Source: Nitrospirota bacterium (GTDB lineage Bacteria > Nitrospirota > Thermodesulfovibrionia > Thermodesulfovibrionales > Dissulfurispiraceae). Taken from it: DNA of 64,000 nucleotides. The DNA is taken from assembly GCA_040752355.1 (NCBI GenBank), contig JBFMHE010000011.1:1-64000 (forward strand), given 5' to 3'. The notes beneath the pieces were generated by a model. It worked only from the letters and a program-made list of their open reading frames with translations, searched no databases and was not told the origin of the DNA. This document shows, one piece after another, positions 33,418 to 42,392 of the stretch. Numbering within the stretch: position 1 is the first letter of the stretch; the number at the start of each line of letters is the position of its first letter. The position numbers and the translations under genes are program-made.

Positions 33418-35109
33418 TCAGGATATCCTTTCGCCTGCCAGCGCTTCGTTATACGCGGACCAGAGCTTCTCTTTGGAGATGCCGGCATCGATGAAATCCC
33501 ACGGCAGGACCTCGTCAAACCCTCTTGCCCGGAAAAGACAGGGTTCCGGAGATATCCCCGCTGCAGCAGAAGCCGCCCTCCAGTCGTCGGTATGAGCCAT
33601 CGCTTCGAGCACCGGGGCGATGCGCCGGCTGCCCCGGCTGAAGAGCCCCTGCATGAAGGCATACTTCGGGACATCGTGGAATACCTTGATACCCCGCTCA
33701 TTCTTTACCGCATCCTTTATCGTCTTCATCTTTCTCTTCACCGAATCAAGCGCCTCCATGGGGTGCCATTGAAAAGGGGTAAAGGGCTTCGGGACGAACG
33801 TGCTGATGCTCGCTACGAGAGAGCCCCTTGCGGAGAGCGCCCGTATCTTCTTCACCAGTCCGGCGATACCGGCGACATCTTCCTCCGTCTCGGTCGGCAG
33901 CCCGATCATGAAGTAGAGTCTCAGGGTCTCGATGCCGGCAGTCAAGATGAGCTGCGCCGTCTCCAGGATATCCTGTTCGGTGATCCTCTTGTCGATCACG
34001 CTTCTCATCCGCTCCGTACCCGCTTCGGGCGCGATAGAGACGCTCTTATGCCTCTTGAGCAGCTCGACGAGCCCGGCGCTCTTCGCACTGGCGCGGAGCG
34101 AGGTGATCGAAAACTCGACGCCCTCCATGCAGAGGACCTCTTTCGCGTAGGGGTAATCGGAGAGCGAGGGGCCGATTAAGCCTATCCTGGTCTGGCCTGC
34201 CTTCGTCTGACCGGCCCGCGCCGCCTCGCCTGTATCAGCCGCATGGTCCTTTGCCCGCTCGATCTCGCCGGTGATGGCAGCGATATCTTTTTTCCGTGGT
34301 GGATTATAGGTATGCCCGACCAGGCAGAAGCGGCAGCTCCAGGGGCAGCCCCGCATCGCTTCGATCAGATACATCCCCGAAAATTCTGCCTCGGGGGTGA
34401 CCACGGCGGTCGACATCGGCATGCGCGACAGGTCGCGCTGGATGCGCCGCTCCACCCGTTCCGGCACGCCGCCCTGTGCGCTCCTCCGGGCGACCCTGCC
34501 CTCGGCATCATAGGCAACATCGTAAAATTCGGGGACATAGACTCCCTGCAGCATCAGGAGCGCTCTCTTCAGAACATCCCGGTCCGCCTGCCGGCGGTAA
34601 CAATCCAGAAACTCCCCGAGCGCCTCCTCTGCCTCGCCGATGAAGACGACATCGAGGAAGGGCGCGAGCGGCTCGGGGTTGAACGACATGCACGCCCCTC
34701 CTGCGATCAGCAGGGGATGATACCGCGTACGCGCGGCAGTGCGGAAGGGAATGCGGGAGAGGTCGAGGATACGGATGAGATGGGGATAGTCGTTTTCGAA
34801 GGAGACCGAGAAAGCGACGATGTCGAACTGATCGAGAGGCCGCCGCGACTCGAGGGAAAAGACGGGCGTCCCTGTTCTGCGGTGCTCCTCGAGGTCCTTT
34901 TCATCAGGGAGGAAGGCGCGCTCGCAGACGACATCATCGCGGCTGTTCAGGAGCCCGTAGATGCCCTGGAAGCCGAGGTTCGACATCCCCACACGGTAGG
35001 TATTGGGATAGACGAGGCATATCCGTATCCTGCCCCCCGGGTCCTTATAGATCGTACCCTTTTCCCTGGCAAGGAGGGCAGCGGCCTTTTCGAGAAGCCG
35101 TCGATTCAC
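33418..35109 (-). CDS. B12-binding-type radical SAM protein (TIGR03960-like)
   Basis: The 563-residue protein has an N-terminal cobalamin-binding-like domain (about 28-165, VYPNTYRVGMSNLGFQGIYG and LIAGGACMSFNPEPL). The radical SAM core carries the cluster motif C-PWS-C-RF-C (about 255-262), followed by APEAGTERMRSVI. It matches the uncharacterised radical SAM family that accompanies a DUF2344 partner involved in tRNA or protein modification; no such partner follows. It is the last gene downstream of ftsZ, separated by 266 bp that hold two repeat elements. Confidence 0.85.
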   Translation of the reverse strand: MNRRLLEKAAALLAREKGTIYKDPGGRIRICLVYPNTYRVGMSNLGFQGIYGLLNSRDDVVCERAFLPDEKDLEEHRRTGTPVFSLESRRPLDQFDIVAFSVSFENDYPHLIRILDLSRIPFRTAARTRYHPLLIAGGACMSFNPEPLAPFLDVVFIGEAEEALGEFLDCYRRQADRDVLKRALLMLQGVYVPEFYDVAYDAEGRVARRSAQGGVPERVERRIQRDLSRMPMSTAVVTPEAEFSGMYLIEAMRGCPWSCRFCLVGHTYNPPRKKDIAAITGEIERAKDHAADTGEAARAGQTKAGQTRIGLIGPSLSDYPYAKEVLCMEGVEFSITSLRASAKSAGLVELLKRHKSVSIAPEAGTERMRSVIDKRITEQDILETAQLILTAGIETLRLYFMIGLPTETEEDVAGIAGLVKKIRALSARGSLVASISTFVPKPFTPFQWHPMEALDSVKRKMKTIKDAVKNERGIKVFHDVPKYAFMQGLFSRGSRRIAPVLEAMAHTDDWRAASAAAGISPEPCLFRARGFDEVLPWDFIDAGISKEKLWSAYNEALAGERIS

Positions 35110-35130
35110 GGCAACGACCGCGCTGCGCGA

Positions 35131-35189
35131 CGCGCAACGCGTGATGAGTATGCGGAAGCAATCATACTCCTATTGTAACTCATCACGCG
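35131..35189. repeat. Palindrome of ACGCGTGATGAG words
   Basis: CGCGTGATGAG (35138-35148) and CTCATCACGCG (35179-35189) are perfect arms, with an inner AGTATG/CATACT pair. The left arm shares 17 of 18 bases of the word AACGCGTGATGAGTATGC with the palindrome at 8595-8661. It lies between the radical SAM start codon and the second family-1 element. Confidence 0.65.
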
Positions 35190-35220
35190 GGCCGGCGTGC
35201 TGCAAACGAGGAGCCGGAGG

Positions 35221-35353
35221 AGGAGCGAGGTGAGGCATTTGGAGCGGCTTGGGCAGCCCGGGCGAAGCCAGGATGGCGGAGCGGGCTGCCCCGCCTCGGA
35301 GCAAGGCGTGGATGCCTTGCGAGAATGAGCGAAAATGACTCGCCTCGCTCCTC
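35221..35353. repeat. Multi-hairpin repeat element, family 1, copy 2
   Basis: The outer arms (about 35221-35240 and 35333-35353) match at 17 of 20. The inner stems are GGGCAGCCCG/CGGGCTGCCC (35251-35260/35282-35291), GCC/GGC around AGGAT, and GCAAGGC/GCCTTGC around GTGGAT (35301-35320). The unpaired words GAGCGGCTT, GGAT, CCTCGGAG and GAGAATGAGCGAA are the same as in copy 1 at 10533-10667. It is located 22 bases after the ftsZ stop. Confidence 0.75.
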
Positions 35354-35375
35354 CGATCCCCTGCACGTGCTCTGC

Positions 35376-36695
35376 TTACGAGGCCCCTGACTGCCGACGC
35401 AGGAAGGTAGGAATATCGTAGAGGTCCTCTGCTCCAGCCGCGGCATCGTTCAGCGAGAGCTGCTTGTCCGGAGAGGAGCCCGGGGCGTCGGCCGGGCGCT
35501 TCTGCTGCTGATGCGGCGCGCTCTCCGAAACCCTCTCGAGCGGCTCGAGCGGCAGCTCCTCGCGCCTCGACGGCGAAGCGCTGTAGCTCTCTCCCGTCTC
35601 GCTCACCGTCTCCTTCAGCGGCTCCCGAGCCGGGGGCAGGGGCATGCTCTTCGATAATATTCTCTCGGAACCCTTGAGGCTGACCGGCTCTTTCTTCGGC
35701 GTCCACTTCCTGATCTGCGGCAGCTCGGCCTTCTCCACCCTGTCCTCGAGCCCCGTGGCGATAGCCGTCACCCGCACGCCGCTCTCCATGTCCGGGTTGA
35801 TGACCGCGCCCAGGATGATATTCGCATCGTCGTGGGCCGAGTCGTGGATGAGCGAGGCCGCCTGCTGAACGGCGTCGAGCGACATGTCGAGACCGCCGGT
35901 GATATTGATGAGAATGCCCTTCGCCCCTTCGATCGACGACTCCTCGAGAAGGGGGTTCGATATCGCGCGCTTCGCGGCCTCGAAGGCGCCGTTTTCTCCC
36001 TCGCCGCAGCCCACGCCGATCACCGCCTTCCCCGCATTCTCCATGACCGACTTCACATCCGCGAAATCGAGGTTGATGAGGCCGGGGATGAGGATGAGGT
36101 CGGAGATGCCCTGTATGGCCTGGCGCAGCACATCGTTCGCTACCGAGAAGGACTTCAGCAGCGGCGTCCCCTTCTCGACGACGAGATGGATCCGGTCATT
36201 GGGGACCACGATGAGGGTATCGACCTGCTTTTTGAGCTCACGGATGCCCTCTTCCGCATTGATCGCCCGCTTTCTCCCTTCGTAGTAGAACGGCTTCGTC
36301 ACCACGCCCACGGTGAGGATGCCCAGCTCCTTCGCCATGCTCGCGATGACCGGGGCAGCGCCGGTGCCGGTGCCGCCTCCCATGCCTGCGGTAATGAAGA
36401 CCATATCGGCGCCTTCGATGCAGCCCAGGAGAGAGTCCCTGTCCTCGAACGCCGCCTCCCTCCCGATGACGGGGTTCGAGCCGGCGCCGAGTCCCTTGGT
36501 CAGGTCGGCGCCGATCTGTACCTTCACCGGGGCCAGCGAGGCGTCGAGGTGCTGGCTGTCGGTGTTCACCGCTATGAATTCTATGCCGAACAGGTTGGCG
36601 GCGACCATGCTGTTGATCGCATTACCGCCGCCGCCGCCGACGCCCACCACCTTTATTTTCGCGATAAGCCTTCCCACATCCTGGAGCTCAAACAT
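35376..36695 (-). CDS. ftsZ: Cell division protein FtsZ
   Basis: The 439-residue tubulin-like GTPase forms the Z ring. The GTP-binding loop GMGGGTGTGAAP (about 104-115), the N-terminal VGVGGGGGNAIN and the T7 loop NLDFADVKSVM are intact. A linker of about 100 residues (320-420) leads to the conserved C-terminal peptide DLYDIPTFLRRQ that binds FtsA and other partners. The ATG at 36695 is chosen for the SD AAAGGGGG and the usual MFELQD start. It follows ftsA with a 62-bp gap containing a short palindrome. Confidence 0.97.
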   Translation of the reverse strand: MFELQDVGRLIAKIKVVGVGGGGGNAINSMVAANLFGIEFIAVNTDSQHLDASLAPVKVQIGADLTKGLGAGSNPVIGREAAFEDRDSLLGCIEGADMVFITAGMGGGTGTGAAPVIASMAKELGILTVGVVTKPFYYEGRKRAINAEEGIRELKKQVDTLIVVPNDRIHLVVEKGTPLLKSFSVANDVLRQAIQGISDLILIPGLINLDFADVKSVMENAGKAVIGVGCGEGENGAFEAAKRAISNPLLEESSIEGAKGILINITGGLDMSLDAVQQAASLIHDSAHDDANIILGAVINPDMESGVRVTAIATGLEDRVEKAELPQIRKWTPKKEPVSLKGSERILSKSMPLPPAREPLKETVSETGESYSASPSRREELPLEPLERVSESAPHQQQKRPADAPGSSPDKQLSLNDAAAGAEDLYDIPTFLRRQSGAS

Positions 36696-36713
36696 GATAA
36701 CCCCCTTTGGCAA

Positions 36714-36765
36714 AAAATAAAAAGTAAGAGGTCGAAATGATTTATTCCGTTTACTTCCTACTTTT
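36714..36765. repeat. Palindrome of AAAAAGTA(A/G)GA words between ftsA and ftsZ
   Basis: Arms around AAAAAGTAAGAGG (36717-36731) and its near complement CTTCCTACTTTTT (about 36753-36766) match at 11 of 13. The right arm includes the ftsA stop codon and last lysine codons. Confidence 0.45.
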
Positions 36766-38062
36766 TCCTTATGATTTTTTTGAACCAGCCCGTCATCCTC
36801 GTTACGATCCTGCTCAACACCGCCGAAGAAACCGCACTGTTTTCAGCGGGCAGCAGCACCTCGGCGCCGTGCAGGACCAGGCCGATGCCGGTGGCATACA
36901 GAGGACTGTCGAAGGCCTCCTCGAGCCCGTTGACCGGGAGCGGGGCAGGAGCATCATCCGGGAAACGGTCCAGCGCCCTGCCCGGATACCCGATCCTGAC
37001 CGGCATCGAGAGGACCGCTTCAGCCATCCGATCGAACCCCGCAAGCAGCGACGAGCCGCCGGTGAGGACGACCCCGGCAATCGCGATACCGCCCCCCTGC
37101 ACGGTCCGCATCTCCTCGTTGATGAGCTCCAGCAGCTCTTCGGCCCTGGGGTGGAGGATCTCCTCGATATACTTTTTCGGAATGCCGCGCACCTGCCCGT
37201 CGAGGGAGACGACCTCGACTTCGGCGTCCCCATTCGTACCGGCAGGGAGCGGCGTGAGATCGGAAGGAATTACAGAGCCGTAATGCTTCTTCACCCGCTC
37301 CGCCTCATGGAAGGGAAGCCGCAGCCCGACCGCGAGGTCGTTGGTAAAATGGTTGCCGCCGATCCCCAGCACCGCGGTATGCCGCAGCCACGAATCCTGG
37401 TACATCGCCATATCTGTCGTACCGCCGCCGACATCGACCAGCATGATGCCCATTTCGCGCTCATAGGGCGTCAGCGTCGCTTCGGCAGAAGCGAGCGGCT
37501 GCAGGATGATATCGGCAACCTCGAGGCCGGCGCGCTCGCAGCATTTGATCAGGTTCTGCACCGAAGTGACCGCGCCGGTGACGATACAGACCTTGACCTC
37601 GAGCCGCACGCCCGCCATGCCCACGGGGTCTTTGATCCCGTCCTGCCCGTCCAGAATGAAGTCGGTGGGGAGCACATGCAGTATCTCCCGGTCGAGAGGG
37701 ACATAGATGGCGCTCGCCGCATCAATCGCCCGCTCAACGTCCTCGGGGGTGACCTCTTTTCCCTTGATACCGACCGCCCCGTAACTGCTCGCGCTCTTTA
37801 TATGGCTCCCGGCGATGCCGACGTAGACCTCCCTGGTCCCGACACCCGCCTGTTCCGCGATCTCCGCGATCACCTTCTTGATCGTCGCGGCCGTCGCCTC
37901 CAGGTCGACGACGACCCCTTTCCTCAGCCCCGAGGAGGGATGCGAGCTCACCGCGCGTACGGTGACGCCCTCGGCCCCGAGCTCTCCGACGATGGCGCAT
38001 ACCTTGGTCGTGCCCACGTCGAGACCGACGACGACCGGGTTATCTCTTTTTCTTCTTTCCAT
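36758..38062 (-). CDS. ftsA: Cell division protein FtsA
   Basis: The 434-residue actin-like protein tethers FtsZ to the membrane. The ATPase phosphate-1 motif GLDVGTTKVCAIVGE (about 13-27), the 1C domain (about 85-165), phosphate-2 MLVDVGGGTTDMA and adenosine motif VLTGGSSLL are all present. The C-terminus ends in an amphipathic basic helix (MTGWFKKIIRKK) for membrane attachment. The ATG at 38062 lies inside the end of ftsQ (23-bp overlap) and has the SD GGGGAAGA. Confidence 0.96.
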   Translation of the reverse strand: MERRKRDNPVVVGLDVGTTKVCAIVGELGAEGVTVRAVSSHPSSGLRKGVVVDLEATAATIKKVIAEIAEQAGVGTREVYVGIAGSHIKSASSYGAVGIKGKEVTPEDVERAIDAASAIYVPLDREILHVLPTDFILDGQDGIKDPVGMAGVRLEVKVCIVTGAVTSVQNLIKCCERAGLEVADIILQPLASAEATLTPYEREMGIMLVDVGGGTTDMAMYQDSWLRHTAVLGIGGNHFTNDLAVGLRLPFHEAERVKKHYGSVIPSDLTPLPAGTNGDAEVEVVSLDGQVRGIPKKYIEEILHPRAEELLELINEEMRTVQGGGIAIAGVVLTGGSSLLAGFDRMAEAVLSMPVRIGYPGRALDRFPDDAPAPLPVNGLEEAFDSPLYATGIGLVLHGAEVLLPAENSAVSSAVLSRIVTRMTGWFKKIIRKK

Positions 38063-38837
38063 GCTGCTCTTCCCCCTGCGGCTGCACATCCGGGGATGCC
38101 TGGCTTACCGGCTTCACTACGATCTTGTTGGCGAAGCGCAGATCGATGGAATCGACCTGCATGTTTCTTCTCTGGATCTCGTCCTTGACGAACTCGAGCC
38201 GCTCGAGCTTCTTTTCGAAGTCCCCCATCCCCACTTTCACCGCTACATTTTCGACAGTGAGCGTGAGGTCCTCGGGCCGCGCCCCGGTGATGACGATATC
38301 GCCGTCATAGGCGACGACATTCCTCGCCCGCAGCACGCCCATGAAGCGCACCGCCTCCGCATAGGTCGCCCTGTTGACCGAGGGATCGATATCCTTGATG
38401 ACCGGCAGGAGGAGCAGGGCGCCCTCCCTGAGCTGCTCGAGTATCCGGCCATCATTGTCGATAAGATACGGCGCGCCCGCGAGGCTCAGGATCGCGACAG
38501 GGACCCTCTCGGTAACTTTGACGAGCACCCTCCCCGAGAGCTCCTTGCGGACCGCCACCTCTTTGATCCAGGGCGACCGCTTGAGATTTCCATAAAGCTC
38601 TCTGCCGGAGCGCGCGAAGAGCTCGTCGCCCGTCCTGACCCTGATCAGGGATTTCAGCTCCTCGTTCTTCAAATGATGATTACCGATGAACACGATATCC
38701 TTTACGGTCACCAGGTGCTTGATCAGCAGGGAGAAGCCGAGACCGATGATCAGCATGAGAGAGAGCGGGAGCACCACGCTGCGCAGCCGCCTTCTCTCCT
38801 TCCTTCGCTGTAACGATCTGAGATTCCTCCTCTTCAT
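38040..38837 (-). CDS. ftsQ: Cell division protein FtsQ (POTRA domain)
   Basis: The 265-residue bitopic protein has a strongly basic cytoplasmic N-terminus (RRNLRSLQRRKERRRLR), one membrane helix (about 22-43), a POTRA domain (VKDIVFIGNHHLKNEELKSL, about 48-115) and the beta domain that recruits FtsL and FtsB-type partners. Its end overlaps ftsA. No strong SD precedes the ATG; coupling to ddl (18-bp gap) is likely. Confidence 0.92.
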   Translation of the reverse strand: MKRRNLRSLQRRKERRRLRSVVLPLSLMLIIGLGFSLLIKHLVTVKDIVFIGNHHLKNEELKSLIRVRTGDELFARSGRELYGNLKRSPWIKEVAVRKELSGRVLVKVTERVPVAILSLAGAPYLIDNDGRILEQLREGALLLLPVIKDIDPSVNRATYAEAVRFMGVLRARNVVAYDGDIVITGARPEDLTLTVENVAVKVGMGDFEKKLERLEFVKDEIQRRNMQVDSIDLRFANKIVVKPVSQASPDVQPQGEEQHGKKKKR

Positions 38838-38855
38838 TTCAACGACCGATGCCGG

Positions 38856-39806
38856 TCATGAGTGAGCTCGCTCTCCTGCCGCGCAGGCGAGTATCTCCTC
38901 GATCAGGTCGGGGAATTCGAGGCCCGCGAGCCGGGCTATCTTCGGAAGGAGGCTCGTCTCCGTCATCCCCGGGATGGTGTTCACTTCGAGGAGGTAAGGG
39001 TTGTTCGCCTCATCGAGGATGAAATCGACGCGGGTAGCCCCCTTGCATCCCAGTGCGCGGTGGGCGCGGAGCGCGAGTGTTTCGAGCACGGTGTACGCGG
39101 CGCTATCGATCTCGGGGGGCAGGATGTACTCGGTGAGGCCGGGGGTATATTTCGCCTCGTAGCTGTAGAACTCCCGCGACGGCCTCACTTCGACGCCGCC
39201 GAGGGCGCGCTGGTCGAGAATGCCGATCTGCACCTCCTTGCCCTTCACGAACGTTTCTATGATGATGCGGTCTCCGTAGGCAAAGGCGTCCCTCACCGCG
39301 TCCTCTATCTCGCCCTCCTCCTTCACGATGCTGACCCCGATGCTCGACCCCTCGGTGGCGGGCTTTACGACCCAGGGCAGCGGGATGCCGACCATGGTGA
39401 TGAGGAGCTGCAGGTTGATCCGGCTGCCGCTGCCGAGCTGCCCCCGCCGCACCACCATGAAGGGAGTCACCGGTATCTCGTGATAGGAAAAGACCATCTT
39501 CGAGGCCTCCTTATCCATGGCGAGCGCTGACGCCATGACGCCCGAGCCGGTATAGGGAACGCCGAGCACCTCGAGGAGTCCCTGCACAGCGCCGTTTTCC
39601 CCTGCTCCGCCGTGCAGCACCACAAAAGCGAGCTCCACCCGCTCGCGCTTCAGGACCTCGCAGAGGTCCTCTCCCGCATCGATGAATACCGCATCATAGC
39701 CGCGGCTCAACAGCGCCTTATGCACCGCGCTGCCGCTTCTGAGGGAGACCTCGCGCTCCGCCGAGGTCCCTCCGGCAAGAACGCCGATACGCTTCGCCGT
39801 TATCAT
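38856..39806 (-). CDS. ddl: D-alanine-D-alanine ligase
   Basis: The 316-residue ATP-grasp enzyme makes D-Ala-D-Ala for the MurF step. Features are [18 protein letters not shown] at the N-terminus, the LHGGAGENG loop, [16 protein letters not shown] as part of the ATP-grasp core and [24 protein letters not shown] with the Mg2+ ligands. In many relatives murB lies between murC and ddl. Here ddl follows murC directly, with only 77 bp between, so murB is absent. Confidence 0.95.
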   Translation of the reverse strand: MITAKRIGVLAGGTSAEREVSLRSGSAVHKALLSRGYDAVFIDAGEDLCEVLKRERVELAFVVLHGGAGENGAVQGLLEVLGVPYTGSGVMASALAMDKEASKMVFSYHEIPVTPFMVVRRGQLGSGSRINLQLLITMVGIPLPWVVKPATEGSSIGVSIVKEEGEIEDAVRDAFAYGDRIIIETFVKGKEVQIGILDQRALGGVEVRPSREFYSYEAKYTPGLTEYILPPEIDSAAYTVLETLALRAHRALGCKGATRVDFILDEANNPYLLEVNTIPGMTETSLLPKIARLAGLEFPDLIEEILACAAGERAHS

Positions 39807-39883
39807 GAATCTCCCGTCCTCTCGTTTCTCTCGACCGTTTGTTACACACTCACCGGCGCTGCCCCCCGGTGCTCCCCTGCCTC

Positions 39884-41251
39884 TTACAACGCCTTCAGAA
39901 TCTCTTCGCCCATCTTGTAGACATCGCCCGCGCCGAGCGTGATGAGTACGTCTCCGGGTGAAAGGTGCGCCGTTATATGGGCGATCATGTCCTTCCGCTC
40001 AGGTATGTAGTCTATACTCTTGAAGCCGCTTTTTTCTATCGCCTCGGCGAGCGCCGCGGCGGTAACGCCCTCGATCGGCCTCTCGCCGGCAGGATAAATG
40101 TCCATCAGGAACAGCCGATCGGCATCACAGAAGCTCACGGCAAACTCGTCGAGCGCGTCCCGGGTCCTCGTATAGCGGTGGGGCTGGAACAGGACCAGGA
40201 CCCGGCGGCCGTCGAAACACTGCCGCGCCGCTTTCAGCGTCGCCTGCACCTCCGAGGGATGGTGGCCGTAGTCGTCGAAGACCTTGATGTCCCGTTTCTC
40301 TCCCTTGAGCTCGAACCGGCGATGGATGCCGCTGAAATTGCCGAGGGCCCGCGCAACCTTCGCGACGGGGATCTGCAGCTCGATGGCGGTGGCGATCGCA
40401 GCGAGGCTGTTGAGCACGTTGTGCTCGCCCGGAATGGGGATGGCAAAGGTGCCCAGCGAGCCGCCCTTGAAGACCGGCTCGAAGCTCATCCTGGTGCCGA
40501 GATTCCTGATATTCCGCGCATAGATATCCGCCTTGGGGGAAAACCCGTAGGTCAGCACCTTGCGCTGGATGGACGGAAGGATCTCCCGGACATGGCTGTT
40601 CTCTATGCAGACCACCGCCAGGCCGTAAAACGGTATCTTGTTGATGAAGGAGATGAAGGCCTGCTTGAGCGCCTCGATATCCTTGAAATAATCCATGTGC
40701 TCTTTATCGATATTGGTGATGACCGCGATGGTCGGGCTGAGCTTCAGGAAGGAGCCGTCGCTTTCGTCGGCTTCGGCGACGAGGTAGACGCCCTGCCCGA
40801 GCTTTGCGTTGCTGCCGATGGCATTGAGCTTGCCGCCGATGACCACGGTCGGGTCGAGACCGCCCTCGCCGAGGGTAGTGGCGATGAGCGAGGTGGTCGT
40901 CGTCTTTCCATGAGCGCCGGCAACCAGTATGCCGTACTTGAGCCTCCCCAGCTCGGCGAGCATCTCCGCACGCGGGATGACCGGGATGGCGCGATGCTTT
41001 GCCTCGATGACCTCGGGATTGTCCGGGGCCACCGCCGAGGAGATGACGACGACGTGAGCGCGGTCGACATTCTCCGCGCCGTGCCCGATATACACCTTTA
41101 TGCCCAGCGCCCGCAGGCGCGCGGTGGTATCCGACTCCCGCATGTCGGAGCCGGTCACCTCGTAGCCGAGATTATGCAGCACCTCGGCGATACCGCTCAT
41201 GCCGACCCCCCCGATGCCGACAAAATGGATGATTTTATACTTGTTGAACAT
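39884..41251 (-). CDS. murC: UDP-N-acetylmuramate-L-alanine ligase
   Basis: The 455-residue Mur ligase adds L-Ala to UDP-MurNAc. The N-terminal domain has [17 protein letters not shown] (about 9-25), the ATP loop is [14 protein letters not shown] (about 112-125), the central domain has [10 protein letters not shown], and the C-terminal domain has [14 protein letters not shown]. The SD GGGGAGCG precedes the ATG. It follows murG with a 34-bp gap. Confidence 0.96.
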   Translation of the reverse strand: MFNKYKIIHFVGIGGVGMSGIAEVLHNLGYEVTGSDMRESDTTARLRALGIKVYIGHGAENVDRAHVVVISSAVAPDNPEVIEAKHRAIPVIPRAEMLAELGRLKYGILVAGAHGKTTTTSLIATTLGEGGLDPTVVIGGKLNAIGSNAKLGQGVYLVAEADESDGSFLKLSPTIAVITNIDKEHMDYFKDIEALKQAFISFINKIPFYGLAVVCIENSHVREILPSIQRKVLTYGFSPKADIYARNIRNLGTRMSFEPVFKGGSLGTFAIPIPGEHNVLNSLAAIATAIELQIPVAKVARALGNFSGIHRRFELKGEKRDIKVFDDYGHHPSEVQATLKAARQCFDGRRVLVLFQPHRYTRTRDALDEFAVSFCDADRLFLMDIYPAGERPIEGVTAAALAEAIEKSGFKSIDYIPERKDMIAHITAHLSPGDVLITLGAGDVYKMGEEILKAL

Positions 41252-41285
41252 CGCTCCCCATGCTCCGTTATATCGTAGAGTACGC

Positions 41286-42392
41286 TTATTTGGCCGTCTG
41301 CTGCTTGATCAGGCTCTCGGCTATATCGACCACCCGCTCCGCCGCATCGGGCCTGCCGAAGACGACCGCCGCCTTCTGCATCTCCCTCCGCGCCTCGGCA
41401 TTGCGGACGAGCTCCCGTATGGCCCCGGCGAGGGTCTCGCCGTTGAGCCTGCTCTCGAGAATGACCCGCGCGGCTCCCATGTCCTCCAGCTTCCTCGCAT
41501 TGTGCTCCTGGTGGTTGGCAGCAGCGTACGGAAACGGAATCAAGAGGGCCGGCTTGCCGATCGCCGTCAGCTCCGCCAGGGTGGTCGCCCCTGCCCTGCA
41601 GATGACCATATCGGCGGCGGTATACGCTTCCGCCATCTGGTAGATGAAAGGGACGACAATGCCGTGGAAGCCCTTGCTCCGGTAGCCTTCGGTCACCCGC
41701 TCAGCGTCCCGCTCACCCGTCTGGTGAAGGAACTGGATATTGTGCCTTAAATCCAGGAGGTAATTCAATGCCTCGAGCATGGTCTGGTTGATGCGGTGGG
41801 CGCCGAGACTGCCGCCGAAGACGAGAATGGTGAACTTATGCTCGTTGAGGGGAAAGAGGGCGAAGGCCTTCCGCTCATCCCTGTTCAGGATATGCTTGCG
41901 TATAGGGTTCCCGGTGAGGAAGGTCTTTTCCTGGGGAAAGGAGGAGATGCTCTCCTGGTAGGTCACGGCAATGGCATCGGCGAACTTCCCGAGGAATTTA
42001 TTCGCGAACCCCGGAACGGAATTCTGTTCGTGGATCAGCGTCGGAATCCCCTTGAGGGAGGCGGCAAGCACCATACCGACCGACGCATAGCCGCCGACGC
42101 CGATGACCAGCGAGGGCCTGACCTCCTTCAGGATGCGCAGGGAGTCGAATATCGAGACGATGAAGAGCAGCAGCGCGCGGATCTTTCTGGTGAACGGCTT
42201 TCCGATCAGCCCCTCGGCCTTGAGGAGCTTCAGAGGATATCCCTCGCGGGGGATGACCCGCGCCTCGATGCCGTGCGAGGTCCCGACGAAGACGATCCCG
42301 TCGGCGCTCCCCCTGTCTTTGAACTCTTCCGCTATCGCGATGCCGGGGAACAGATGTCCTCCCGTCCCTCCTCCGGCGATGATAATCTTCAT
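41286..42392 (-). CDS. murG: UDP-GlcNAc-undecaprenyl-PP-MurNAc-pentapeptide GlcNAc transferase
   Basis: The 368-residue GT-B glycosyltransferase forms lipid II at the inner face of the membrane. It has the G-loops IIIAGGGTGGHLFPGIAIA (about 3-21) and VFGGSLGAHRIN, and the UDP-GlcNAc region ICRAGATTLAELTAIGKPALLIP. The ATG at 42392 overlaps the ftsW stop (ATGA) and is preceded by GAAAGAGAG; longer in-frame extension upstream lies within ftsW. Confidence 0.96.
   Translation of the reverse strand: MKIIIAGGGTGGHLFPGIAIAEEFKDRGSADGIVFVGTSHGIEARVIPREGYPLKLLKAEGLIGKPFTRKIRALLLFIVSIFDSLRILKEVRPSLVIGVGGYASVGMVLAASLKGIPTLIHEQNSVPGFANKFLGKFADAIAVTYQESISSFPQEKTFLTGNPIRKHILNRDERKAFALFPLNEHKFTILVFGGSLGAHRINQTMLEALNYLLDLRHNIQFLHQTGERDAERVTEGYRSKGFHGIVVPFIYQMAEAYTAADMVICRAGATTLAELTAIGKPALLIPFPYAAANHQEHNARKLEDMGAARVILESRLNGETLAGAIRELVRNAEARREMQKAAVVFGRPDAAERVVDIAESLIKQQTAK

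Noticed and set aside
33240-33701. N-terminal extension of the zinc-ribbon gene to a 229-codon frame
   Set aside because: The upstream part passes through a tandem repeat and antisense of the radical SAM gene; a strong SD marks the ATG at 33239.
35170-35706. Hypothetical proteins across the ftsZ downstream repeat
   Set aside because: Arginine/alanine-rich frames created by the repeat element and by the ftsZ linker in another frame; no start signal.
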